DNA from: a virus
DNA: 37,980 nt
IMG/VR virus record: IMGVR_UViG_3300050821_007189
Coordinates: 1 to 37,980 of that record
Strand: one strand, 5' to 3'
In this document: positions 16,076-24,974 of the stretch, piece after piece
Layout of the letters: each line of letters begins with the position of its first letter
How positions within the stretch are numbered: the first letter of the stretch is position 1
Made by a program: the position numbers and the translations under genes
The notes under the pieces: generated by a model
Told to the model about the DNA's origin: nothing
The model's database searches: none
Seen by the model: the letters and a program-made list of their open reading frames with translations, nothing else

Positions 16076-17614
16076 ATGGCCTTTGAACTTCCAGCGATGC
16101 CTTCGTTTCAGACCAACATCCCGCAGATGCCGTCTGCGCTCGATCAGTACGGCAAGATGCTGCAACTGAAATCGCTCCAGGGCCAGCAGGCGATGCAGCC
16201 GTTGCAGCAGGAGCAGGCGCGGCAGAGCATTCAAGCGCAAACGCTCGAAAATCAGCAGCGGCAACTGGAGATGGATTCGCAGAAAGCGATGATGAAGGCC
16301 TGGAGCGATCCGAAGTTCCTCGACAAATTCACCGGCACCGACGCGGCGCAATCAAGCGGGATGGGCTTCGATCCCAACGGCCTCACCACTTCACTGATCC
16401 AGTCGGGGGTGCTTCCGAAAGATGCGATGTCGATGACGCAGGGGATGATCGAGCGCTCCGCGAAAATCGCGGACACGCAAAAGGCGATCGCGCAAACCGG
16501 CGAAGCGAATGCAGGCACGCGGGACAAGGGCATGAAGATCCTCGCCGACAAAATCGGCGGCGTGCTCGATGCACCCACCGCGAAAGCTGGAGACATGCTG
16601 GCGGCGCTGAAGCAGGATCTCGTCAAGAACCCCACAGCCTACGCGGGCGTTCCGAAAGATGATCTCGCGCACGTCTTCGCAGCGGACCTCGAACATCTGC
16701 CTGCGATGGCAACGCTGATCGGACTCGACGGCAAGATCGCGGACTTCCACAAATCGAAATTCGAGGCGGCGAAAGCGGCGCAGGGCGTGATCGATCCCGC
16801 GACCGGGCTGTCTCCAGAGATGCAGGGCGAGGGAAAGAAAGAAGTCGCCGTCGCGAAAGCCACGCAGCCGCTGAAGATTCAGACCGCAGAAATCGAAGCG
16901 AAAACCAAGCAGCTTATGGAAGGGCTTGCGAAGCCCGGCTATGCCTTCGATCCCGCAACGGGCACCACGAAGCTCACGGACCAGACGGCCTATCTGCAAT
17001 CGGGCGGAAAAATGCAGGCTTTCCGTCCCGTCACGGAAAAAGATGTGCGCGAAGACACGATGCTCACCAACCGGCTCGGCGACGTGCATCAGAAACTGGC
17101 TGAGTACGAACAATCACTTCAGAAGCCGATCAGCTCCCAGGATCAAAGCAACATTGCGGCGCTGCTGGGCACCGACAAATTAAAGGCTGGGCTGCACCCC
17201 AGCGGACTTTTCGGCGGCGTTGGTTTGGAAATCCCAACGGAGCGCATCGACGCCGCACTCAATAAACAAAATCTGCAAGGTCTCAGCGCGAACGCACGGG
17301 ATCAGCTCATCGCTTTTCGCAACGCGCGGGAAGCCATGTTGGGCTATAAGACTGTTCTCTCTGGAAGCGCCCGCGGCAGCGACAAAGGGATGGACCTGCT
17401 CACGCAGGCATTGCCCGATCCTTCGATCACCGATCCCGATTACTCCACTCGCTCGCTCGCCGCGTTCAAACAGAACCTCCACGTCGTCGGTCAGGGATTG
17501 CCGCAATTACCGGGAATCAAATCGCCGCGCGAGATTGAGTCTGAAGTTTGGGGGCAGAAAAAGAATGCCACCGCTCCCGGCGCTTTTAGCTGGGACAACA
17601 TGCCCACGCACTGA
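16076..17614 (+). CDS. large helical ejection / internal virion protein
   Basis: A 512-residue protein, mostly helical. Gln-rich coiled-coil-like runs appear at about residues 27-75 and at 230-300. It lacks a signal peptide or transmembrane segment. Position and size match P22 gp20/gp16 ejection proteins, although no diagnostic motif is visible. It starts directly after TAA and its TGA overlaps the next ATG. I call it an ejection protein from context. Confidence 0.65.
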   Translation: MAFELPAMPSFQTNIPQMPSALDQYGKMLQLKSLQGQQAMQPLQQEQARQSIQAQTLENQQRQLEMDSQKAMMKAWSDPKFLDKFTGTDAAQSSGMGFDPNGLTTSLIQSGVLPKDAMSMTQGMIERSAKIADTQKAIAQTGEANAGTRDKGMKILADKIGGVLDAPTAKAGDMLAALKQDLVKNPTAYAGVPKDDLAHVFAADLEHLPAMATLIGLDGKIADFHKSKFEAAKAAQGVIDPATGLSPEMQGEGKKEVAVAKATQPLKIQTAEIEAKTKQLMEGLAKPGYAFDPATGTTKLTDQTAYLQSGGKMQAFRPVTEKDVREDTMLTNRLGDVHQKLAEYEQSLQKPISSQDQSNIAALLGTDKLKAGLHPSGLFGGVGLEIPTERIDAALNKQNLQGLSANARDQLIAFRNAREAMLGYKTVLSGSARGSDKGMDLLTQALPDPSITDPDYSTRSLAAFKQNLHVVGQGLPQLPGIKSPREIESEVWGQKKNATAPGAFSWDNMPTH

Positions 17615-18690
17615 TGAGCACACAACCGATTCCCGTTTTTGATCCGCAAGGTGTTCTGCGAGACGTTCCTCCGGAGATGCTTGCGCAAGCCGTCAAGGCC
17701 GGTGGCATGCCCGCAGTGAAGTTCACCGCTCCAGACAAGTCCATTCGTTTCGTACCCGCGAACCGCACACAGGAAGCCTATAAAGCGGGCGGCACACTGA
17801 TGCGATTGGAACAGCAGGACGTGAAGCATCCGGGCTTCTGGGCCACGCTGCTCGATGACGTGACATCGATTCCCGCATCTCTCCTCCACGCGGTCACGGA
17901 TGACGACCCAATGACCGATCCGAATCTTACAGAAGCACAGAAGATGCGGATCGCGGATCAGCAGAGCGCCGCGGCTCAGGCAAAAAACGCACAACGAACA
18001 AAAGAACACGGCACGCTCTACTCGGTTGGGGCTTCCGCGAATGAAATGTTGGGCGTCAATGTTTCAGGCGAAGAGAAGTCCGCGGCCGAAGGCGATCCTG
18101 GCGGCGTTCTCGGCCATGCAGCGGCTGTACCTACAGCGCTCGCCGCATCGGAGCTCGGCGGCAGAGTTTTTTCCGCAACACTCTCGCGCGCCATCGACGC
18201 GGCCCCCGAGACTTTCACCAAGAAACCAAGCGCGACGCCGAAGCTCGATGCCACTGGCGAGAACGTTCCGTACGCTGGAGAAAAACCGCCGAAACCCACG
18301 CCCGAACCCGATGCTACTGGCGAGAACAAGCCTTTCGCTGGCGGCATGGATGAGTGGACACCGACAGCGAAACCAACGCGACCGCTCTCTGATCTCGATC
18401 CCGCAACAGCAGCACGCAAAGCGTCGGCGCGAAAACCTGCGGCACCGCCTCCCGCTCCGAAACCCGCGCCCGTAACCCCTCCCGCGGCAATCGTTCCATC
18501 CGGCGATCCTCTGCTGGATCGACTTCGCGGGATCGCGCACGACATCGAGCGGAAGAGCGGAGTTAAAACGGCCGCGGAACCAACTGTTCCCGACCCCGAA
18601 GAGGATCTCGAAGGCATATTGCGGGAATCACTGACGCCCGAAAATCTAGAAAAGTTTCGCGCGCGGAAAGCAGCACTCACAGTCCAATGA
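17614..18690 (+). CDS. ejection-region protein with DATGEN repeats
   Basis: A 358-residue protein with three parts. Residues 1-100 form a compact domain beginning IPVFDPQGVLRDVPP, with AGG-containing turns. About 105-200 is Ala-rich with amphipathic helices. From 200 to 300 it is Pro/Lys-rich and disordered and carries two copies of DATGEN-(V/K)P-(Y/F)-AG (212-222 and 233-243). The C-terminal 60 residues are helical. It ends with ATGA shared with the tailspike gene. It is probably a virion protein ejected or attached near the tail; no catalytic motif is seen. Confidence 0.65.
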   Translation: MSTQPIPVFDPQGVLRDVPPEMLAQAVKAGGMPAVKFTAPDKSIRFVPANRTQEAYKAGGTLMRLEQQDVKHPGFWATLLDDVTSIPASLLHAVTDDDPMTDPNLTEAQKMRIADQQSAAAQAKNAQRTKEHGTLYSVGASANEMLGVNVSGEEKSAAEGDPGGVLGHAAAVPTALAASELGGRVFSATLSRAIDAAPETFTKKPSATPKLDATGENVPYAGEKPPKPTPEPDATGENKPFAGGMDEWTPTAKPTRPLSDLDPATAARKASARKPAAPPPAPKPAPVTPPAAIVPSGDPLLDRLRGIAHDIERKSGVKTAAEPTVPDPEEDLEGILRESLTPENLEKFRARKAALTVQ

Positions 18691-20108
18691 AAACCACCAT
18701 CGCCCGCTACTCCGTCCTGATCTTCGCGCTCGTGCTCGCACTGGCTTCCTTCTCTCACGGCCAGGTCACGCCCTTCATGTCGCTCGGCAACGCGCAGTTC
18801 TTCGACAACAACGGCAAGCCTCTCACCGCGGGCGTGCTCTACAGCTTCCAGGCGGGAACTTCCACCCAACAGGCGACCTACACCGATGCCACCGGCTCCA
18901 CTCTCAATCCGAATCCGATTCCCTTCGGCTCAGGAGCGCGCGTCGCGATCTGGCTGAATTCGGTTTCAATTTACAAGTTCGTGCTCTGCCTGCAAAATGA
19001 TGGGCCGACCTGCGCGCCCGCCGACGTCCTGTTCTCCGTCGATCAGGTTCCCGCCTGTCCAGGATGTTCGGGTGGAGGAAGCATCTTCACCGGAACTTTT
19101 ATTTCCGGCACCGCGCTGCCCGCATCTACCGGCGTTCTTCGCCTGGCCTCGGCGGATGCAATCTGCTGGCGCAATGCAGCGGGCACGGCGAACCTCTGCA
19201 TCTCGAAGGACACGAGCGACATTCTGCAGTGGTCCGGGGGAACGATCAAATTCCCGGAGATTTCCTGCGCCATCAGTTTTCTGAGCTTCGATTATCTTTG
19301 CCCGAACAGCAGCACGCACCGGCTCTCGATCTCGAACAATAACGGCGCATATGGCAGCATCCCGACCACTCCGGAGACTGCGGCCGTCAGCGCGCACCTG
19401 CCCGGCTTCGCCGCGAACGGCTTCGACCTGGTGGATTCCGGCGGCACTGCACCGGCGGTTGCGCCCGTCACATTCTCGGCGACTCCGACCTTCGCCGCGA
19501 CGGCACAGGACCAGCTCTTCACGATGCTCTTGACGGGAAACGTGACCAGTTCGACGCTGACGATGACTTCACTGCCTGTCCCTTCCGTCGTCTCGTTTGA
19601 ACTCACGCAGGACGCAACCGGCGGGAGAACTTTTGTCTGGCCGGCGAATGTGATCGGCGGTGTGCCCGTCGCGCAGGCCGCAAATGCGGTCACGCTCGCG
19701 GTCTATCTCTGGGATGGCACCAACGCGCGCGCCCTCAGTCCCGGCTGCACAGTGCAAAGCAAAACTGCGGCCTACACTCTGACGGCCGCGGACTGCGTGA
19801 TTCACGCTTCGGTTGCCAGCGGCTCTTATTCCATCACGGTCCCGCGCCTGATCACCGGAACGCTCTGGACCATCACCCGCACCGACACGAGCACCAACAC
19901 GTTGACGATCGCCCCGGACGCCGGCCAGGTGAACGGCCAGGCCAACTTCACCATGTCGCGGAATACGACCGCGCAGTGCCACTCCGACGGAGTGAATGTC
20001 TGGTGCAGCATCTCGATCTTCGCCGGCGGACAGCTGATCCAGTACGCAACCGATTCGGGCTGCACCAGTGGCTCCTGCTCGGCCGAGACTTTTCCGATTC
20101 CCTACTAG
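18687..20108 (+). CDS. tailspike/fibre with signal peptide and adaptor domain (amber-terminated)
   Basis: A 473-residue protein. Residues 1-26 are a Sec signal peptide (TTIARYS, Leu/Ala core, SFSHGQ). Residues about 28-100 form a head-binding/adaptor domain with the widespread pattern NGKPLTAGVLYSFQAGTST, then QATYTDATGS, NPNPI, and IYKFVL. The rest is Thr/Ser/Gly-rich and beta-structured, as in receptor-binding proteins. The reading frame stops at TAG 20106-20108, but the same frame continues sensibly for 45 codons to a second TAG. The start overlaps the previous stop (ATGA). Confidence 0.82.
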   Translation: MKTTIARYSVLIFALVLALASFSHGQVTPFMSLGNAQFFDNNGKPLTAGVLYSFQAGTSTQQATYTDATGSTLNPNPIPFGSGARVAIWLNSVSIYKFVLCLQNDGPTCAPADVLFSVDQVPACPGCSGGGSIFTGTFISGTALPASTGVLRLASADAICWRNAAGTANLCISKDTSDILQWSGGTIKFPEISCAISFLSFDYLCPNSSTHRLSISNNNGAYGSIPTTPETAAVSAHLPGFAANGFDLVDSGGTAPAVAPVTFSATPTFAATAQDQLFTMLLTGNVTSSTLTMTSLPVPSVVSFELTQDATGGRTFVWPANVIGGVPVAQAANAVTLAVYLWDGTNARALSPGCTVQSKTAAYTLTAADCVIHASVASGSYSITVPRLITGTLWTITRTDTSTNTLTIAPDAGQVNGQANFTMSRNTTAQCHSDGVNVWCSISIFAGGQLIQYATDSGCTSGSCSAETFPIPY

Positions 20109-20246
20109 ACCGCGGTTCCGACCTGCTTCTGCACCGGGATCAATGGCAGCTGCAATTTGCAAACGGCCGGCGCCTCGAAAACCTCGTGCGCCTATAACGC
20201 CTCGGCGACGGGCGGAATCAACTGGATGGCGATCGGCGTTCCATAG
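20109..20246 (+). other. in-frame C-terminal extension behind the amber codon
   Basis: After TAG 20106-20108 the tailspike frame stays open for 45 codons to TAG 20244-20246. The encoded piece is Cys/Gly/Asn-rich (CFCTGINGSCN, then SATGGINWMAIGVP), which resembles the ending of a fibre tip and matches the Cys-containing style just before the amber codon. Codons are GC-ending, like the gene. Either the UAG is read through or suppressed, or it is a nonsense mutation that removes the natural C-terminus. The next gene starts 31 bases later. Confidence 0.6.
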
Positions 20247-20277
20247 TCGAAAACTTTCTCCCTCTCACTTCAGTCCC

Positions 20278-23200
20278 ATGCGAAAAATCTTATTGTGTGT
20301 GCTCTTCGCTGTCGCGGGGATCTCGCTCGCCTCCGGGCAGGGCGCGTTCATCCCGCCCCAGACCGCCTTCAAGGTGGTCAACGGCTTCACCAGCCCGATC
20401 GCCAGCGCGACGATCACGGTGTGCGGGCCGAACGCCAGCGGGATTCCCTGTTCTCCGGCGCTGACCAATACGATCTTCAAAGATGCCGCGCTGACGGTAC
20501 CACTGTCGAACCCGTTCCCTTCGGACTTTCTAGGGAACTACCAGTTCGCGGCCGCGGCCGGCACCTACACCGTCACGGTGAGTGCGCTAGGATTCGTCGG
20601 GCAGAGCTACCAGGTAACACTTCTCAGCGGCGGGGGCGGGATCGGCACGATCACCGGCGTCACCACGGGATCGAGCAGCGGATTGAGCGGAGGGGGACTC
20701 ACTGGAACTCTGAATCTGGGGCTTCTGCAAAGCTGCGCTGCCGGGCAAATCCTGCAATGGACGGGCTCAGTCTGGGCCTGCTCGACTTCGGTGAGTCTCA
20801 CCAACGGCCTGGCCTTCCCTTCAACCTCTCCGCCGGGAATGCCCGCCTTCACGAATTTTTGTCCCACCGGCATGAACGCCACCGGAACTTTTCAGCGCGC
20901 CGACACGAGCTACGCCTCATTCGTGGGAGTCGATGAAACCACCACGCCGGGGGGCCTCGGGGCAGGAACTCCCTCCGATTGTTTCCGCCACTACTTCAAC
21001 GACACCTCCCTGCCCATCTTCATGAAGAACGCCCTGGTGTCGATCTACCACACCTGGGGCAACGGGAACACGACTTCGACGGCCGCGGACGATAGAGCCT
21101 TTGCCTTCCGCATTGAACCCCTGGCCTCGATCTCCGGCAATCAGTCGAACAGCCGCATCCAGGGCATCTACGGAGAAGTTGGGATCAAGGGTTCACCGAC
21201 GGGATTCGGCTCCGGACCGGATCAAGGCCAGGACGGAGCACGCATCGTCATCGACGACACCCACAACAGCACGCTTACGACAATCTCAAAAGCCGTGACC
21301 GGAAGCTTTGGCCAGAATGCGACGACTGCCCTTTACGGCGGATGCTCGGTCTGCGCGATCGGAGTGCAGGGTCAGATCAGTGTTTCCGCAGCGGCGAATA
21401 ACAATGGCGCAATTTTCGCTTCGTTTGAGTCGGTGACTTCGAACGGCGGAGGAGCCACAAATACAACCGTCGTCGATTATGACGCCCCTTACTCGAACTC
21501 GGGAAATTTTTCTTCGCAGTTTGGTATGTGGGTGCGAGGCGCGTATCGCACGAGCGACTGGGCTTTCCTGAACGATACTGTGGCTCCGGCCTATCTCGGA
21601 TCGCAGGGAATTTTCGCAGGAGCCATCTCCAGTACGGGCGGCAGTGTTCCGGTCTTCGCGTCCTTCACCGGACTGTCCGCGCTCACCACGGGGCAGATCG
21701 CGGCGCAGAGCTTCGCCACAGTGGGCAATGCCGGAGCTCCGGGCTCGACCACCTACACCTACGCGCTGTGCTCGAAAGATGGAAACGGCGGCGCAGTCTG
21801 CGGAGCTACGCGCTCGACTACGACGGGCAACGCGACTCTCAACGGCTCGAATTTCAACAACGCGACCTACACAGGATCGGCCGGCGTTTCGAGCTTCGAT
21901 ATTTACCGAACGGTCGGCGGAGTCACGGGCAAGCTGGCGAATGTCCCGGTGGGATCAAACTCTTCGGGGACGGGCTGGACGAACACCTGTGTTTTGAATC
22001 GCGGAGCCAGCACGCTGTGCACCTTCAATGATCAGGGAGCCACGGGAGACGGGACGACTCCGCCGACGACAACACTCAACTCAACCGGTGGGCTCAACAT
22101 TGCGGGGCCGGGCGTGTTTTCTTCGTTCGGTCCAACCCTGAACAACTGGAGTTTCATCTGCGCCACCTGCACTTTCACCACAACCCAGCAGGCTGCTGAT
22201 TATGCGGAGTGGTTCAACGCTCCCGCGCCGAACACGAATCAGGGACTGCGAACGCAAGTGATTTACAGCCCGCCCGAAAATATTCTCGTCAATCCCTTCC
22301 CGCCGAACTTCGCGCCCGAGTGGAGGCTAGTCCCCGGCTCGGTCCACAGCACGCTCTGCGATACAACCCACATTTACTGCATTCTGAGCGCCGTGCCCAT
22401 CATCCTCGGGGCGCAGTCAACGGTGAGTGGTCTCGGGCCAGTGGGCAGTGGGGCGGACATGTCCGGCGGCTCGCTGATCATGAACGATCCGATGAACTTT
22501 CCGGGCCCAGCCGGAATTCCGACTCTCGGAACGATCACCTGCTCTGGCACAGGAGGAGCTGGCGGAACGTTCCATGTGGCCGTGCAGTTCGTGGTGAACC
22601 TGCAAACCCATGCGGGCAGCACGCCATTCCCCGGACCTGGCGCCTACGTGACGCAGGACGTAACTTGCGGCGGCGTCACTTCAGTCTTGAACATCCCCGC
22701 ACCCACGGGCGGCCTGTCGGGATCGCTGGCCAAGACGGACTATCGCATCGGCATCGCGTCCGCGCTGAATGGAAACTACATCGTGCAGCAGCCAGGTGTC
22801 GCTACCACTTGCGGAGCCCCCGGCACAGTGGACTCGAACAATGACTGCAAGGTTTCGGGCGGCGCTTCGACGGTGCTGATGTCGGCGATCCAAACGCTGT
22901 CGTCTTCTTTCCCGATGGAGTCGGAAGAAAAAACCGGCAACTCGGTGGACTTGAGCAATCCGTTGATTGTGATGGGGACGCCGGGCGTTTCGGTCTCCTT
23001 CGCCGCGCAACTGCGGGATGCCGCTTATGGCTGCCAGCCCACGGGCCACGGCGTCAACAACCCGAACGTCCTGATCTGGGATTTCAACGTGCAGGAGCAT
23101 GGCGGATCGAACAACGGGGAGACGACGATCTACGGCGACTGCGGCGGCTACACCGGGATTTCCGGGGCCTTCATCTACAGCGACACGCAAACACCGAACT

Positions 23201-24438
23201 CCACCTGGTCGCAGGTTCAGATGTCGGGCGGCCCCACATCTGGCGCGGTCCCGTTCTACGGATTCATCTGCGACGGCCGCGGCAACAGTGGGGGAACCTC
23301 CGGATGCTTCCGGGAAATCCACAACGTGACCTGCGCACTGCGCGCCGGAGGAACGGCCAGCACCTGCTTCGTCGAGCAGGGTTTCCGCGCCCGCGTCGGC
23401 CACGATCACGTGCACATGGAAATGTCGAGCGGGAATGACAACTTCTTCGCCACAGACGGGGCGCGCGGCGTGTTCAATGCGATTGAAGGTTCGCAACAGT
23501 CGGGCTCGGGAAACCTGATTCACCTGTCGAGCACCGCTGGCGCTTTTTCCGGCAAGGGGCTCTGTCCGCAAGGCTCGGGCAATTCCACCACGACGCGCTG
23601 CTCCCCAACCAACATAGCCGTCCAGGACGATGGGGACACCGTCAGCGGATTGCAGCCTTTGCTGGGCTATCAGGCCGACTGGACTTCGTCGGCGTCGGCC
23701 AGCGTTTTCGGCCCCACGACTTTTTCAAGCACGGTGAAAATGCCGACCAACATCCAGGTGGGCACCGATTCCGGTGCAGTGAACGCCTACGTGGTGAACA
23801 ACCTGAGCCCGCAGATGACCTCGCTCGCGAACGGCAATCAGTTGTGCTTCGTCCCGCTGAACTCGAACACTAACGGCGCACCGACGCTGAACGTGAACTC
23901 ACTCGGAGTCACGACCATCGTCAAGCAGAACGGGGCGCTGGCCACCATCAACGACATGGTGACGACGAAACTCGCCTGCTTCCTCTATGACGCCGCGAAC
24001 ACGAAGTGGGTGCTCACCAACCCGGCGAGTGCGACCGGAACCGGAACCGGAGTTCTCGCGACTTCTCCGACGTTTGTCACCAAGATCACCACGCCCGCTA
24101 TCACTCTGGCCAATGTGCTCACCAGCGCGACGGCGCCCACCATCAGCTCCGGCTTCGGCACCTCGCCCTCGATTGTCAACAACAACGGAACCGCAACCTT
24201 CACCATCAATGTGGGCACGGGCGGAACGGCCACCTCGGGGGTCATTGGGCTGCCGGCCGCCACGAACGGCTGGCGCGTGACCTGCGACGACTTGACCACT
24301 CAGTCGGCCTCCGTGTTCATCACCAAGCAGACGGCATCGAGCACTACTACGGCGACCGTGACGCAGTTCAATACCAGCGGAGTCGCAACCGCCTGGGCAG
24401 CCAGCGACATCCTCACCTGCGACGCCTGGGCGCGATAG
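20278..24438 (+). CDS. giant tail fibre / receptor-binding protein with signal peptide
   Basis: A 1386-residue protein. ATG 20278 is chosen because it begins a Sec signal peptide (RKILL, a Val/Ala core, SLASGQ, residues 1-20); the frame extends upstream to 20068 but only with Pro/Arg-rich shadow sequence. Residues 30-115 form an adaptor-like beta domain (NGFTSPIASATITVCG ... NYQFAAAAGTYTVTV). Then come long Gly/Thr/Asn-rich beta regions, an FN3-like part near 485-585 (TTYTYALCSKDGNGG...SSFDIYRTVGG), and a fibre-type C-terminus (QVGTDSGAVNAYVV, then repeated Thr/Gly-rich segments). It is likely the main host-range protein. Confidence 0.8.
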   Translation: MRKILLCVLFAVAGISLASGQGAFIPPQTAFKVVNGFTSPIASATITVCGPNASGIPCSPALTNTIFKDAALTVPLSNPFPSDFLGNYQFAAAAGTYTVTVSALGFVGQSYQVTLLSGGGGIGTITGVTTGSSSGLSGGGLTGTLNLGLLQSCAAGQILQWTGSVWACSTSVSLTNGLAFPSTSPPGMPAFTNFCPTGMNATGTFQRADTSYASFVGVDETTTPGGLGAGTPSDCFRHYFNDTSLPIFMKNALVSIYHTWGNGNTTSTAADDRAFAFRIEPLASISGNQSNSRIQGIYGEVGIKGSPTGFGSGPDQGQDGARIVIDDTHNSTLTTISKAVTGSFGQNATTALYGGCSVCAIGVQGQISVSAAANNNGAIFASFESVTSNGGGATNTTVVDYDAPYSNSGNFSSQFGMWVRGAYRTSDWAFLNDTVAPAYLGSQGIFAGAISSTGGSVPVFASFTGLSALTTGQIAAQSFATVGNAGAPGSTTYTYALCSKDGNGGAVCGATRSTTTGNATLNGSNFNNATYTGSAGVSSFDIYRTVGGVTGKLANVPVGSNSSGTGWTNTCVLNRGASTLCTFNDQGATGDGTTPPTTTLNSTGGLNIAGPGVFSSFGPTLNNWSFICATCTFTTTQQAADYAEWFNAPAPNTNQGLRTQVIYSPPENILVNPFPPNFAPEWRLVPGSVHSTLCDTTHIYCILSAVPIILGAQSTVSGLGPVGSGADMSGGSLIMNDPMNFPGPAGIPTLGTITCSGTGGAGGTFHVAVQFVVNLQTHAGSTPFPGPGAYVTQDVTCGGVTSVLNIPAPTGGLSGSLAKTDYRIGIASALNGNYIVQQPGVATTCGAPGTVDSNNDCKVSGGASTVLMSAIQTLSSSFPMESEEKTGNSVDLSNPLIVMGTPGVSVSFAAQLRDAAYGCQPTGHGVNNPNVLIWDFNVQEHGGSNNGETTIYGDCGGYTGISGAFIYSDTQTPNSTWSQVQMSGGPTSGAVPFYGFICDGRGNSGGTSGCFREIHNVTCALRAGGTASTCFVEQGFRARVGHDHVHMEMSSGNDNFFATDGARGVFNAIEGSQQSGSGNLIHLSSTAGAFSGKGLCPQGSGNSTTTRCSPTNIAVQDDGDTVSGLQPLLGYQADWTSSASASVFGPTTFSSTVKMPTNIQVGTDSGAVNAYVVNNLSPQMTSLANGNQLCFVPLNSNTNGAPTLNVNSLGVTTIVKQNGALATINDMVTTKLACFLYDAANTKWVLTNPASATGTGTGVLATSPTFVTKITTPAITLANVLTSATAPTISSGFGTSPSIVNNNGTATFTINVGTGGTATSGVIGLPAATNGWRVTCDDLTTQSASVFITKQTASSTTTATVTQFNTSGVATAWAASDILTCDAWAR

Positions 24439-24452
24439 CCCGCAATCGTAAA

Positions 24453-24465
24453 GCTCTGAGCTATG
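24453..24465 (+). repeat. 13-bp leader repeat at the endolysin start
   Basis: GCTCTGAGCTATG ends in the endolysin ATG. The identical 13 bases end in the ATG of the lipoprotein gene at 25688-25700. No other Shine-Dalgarno is evident at either start, so the shared block may be a translation-initiation element or a trace of duplication. Confidence 0.45.
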
Positions 24466-24927
24466 AACCCTCTCCAGCGCCAGTTCCTCGATCGCGCGAC
24501 GGCCGAAGCCATGAAGGTGCAGCATCCCTTCCCGCAGATGGCGGCGTGTGAAGCCGCGCTCGAATCCGGCTGGGGCGCAAGCGTTTTAGCGCGCGAGGGA
24601 AACAATCTGTTTGGCATGAAGCAGCACCAGCATCCCAATCCGGCGTGCGGCGTGATGGCGCTGCCCACGCGGGAATTTCTCAACAGCGAGTGGGTGACCT
24701 GCGAATCGGAGTGGGTGAAGTATCCGGACTGGGCAAGTTGTTTCGCCGACCGGTTGTCAACACTGAAGCGGCTCTCGACTTTGTACTCACACTACGCGGC
24801 TGCGCTGGCTGCGACCGACGCACAGACTTATATCACTGAAGTTTCTCAGACCTGGTCGACCGATCCCGATCGCGCGAAGAAGGTCCTCTCGATCTACCAG
24901 GACTTCAGCTCTCAGCGAATTCAGTGA
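24463..24927 (+). CDS. endolysin, GH73 beta-N-acetylglucosaminidase
   Basis: A 154-residue peptidoglycan hydrolase of the FlgJ/LytG-type GH73 family. The catalytic Glu is E34 in AALESGWGAS (31-40), and GNNLFGMK (46-53) is the family's second signature. The phrases YPDWASCFADRL and the C-terminal TDPDRAKKVLSIYQ also fit. The domain fills the whole protein, with no signal peptide or wall-binding domain, so a holin or other membrane route is needed for it to reach the wall. Its stop overlaps a GTG start of the next gene. Confidence 0.88.
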   Translation: MNPLQRQFLDRATAEAMKVQHPFPQMAACEAALESGWGASVLAREGNNLFGMKQHQHPNPACGVMALPTREFLNSEWVTCESEWVKYPDWASCFADRLSTLKRLSTLYSHYAAALAATDAQTYITEVSQTWSTDPDRAKKVLSIYQDFSSQRIQ

Positions 24928-24974
24928 ACAACGATCTCAACCTGATCGAACGCATCATCCTATGGAGGGAAGCT

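Noticed and set aside
20068-20277. Upstream extension of the large tail fibre frame
   Set aside because: The added 70 residues are Pro/Arg-rich and overlap the tailspike end; the signal peptide at ATG 20278 marks the real start.
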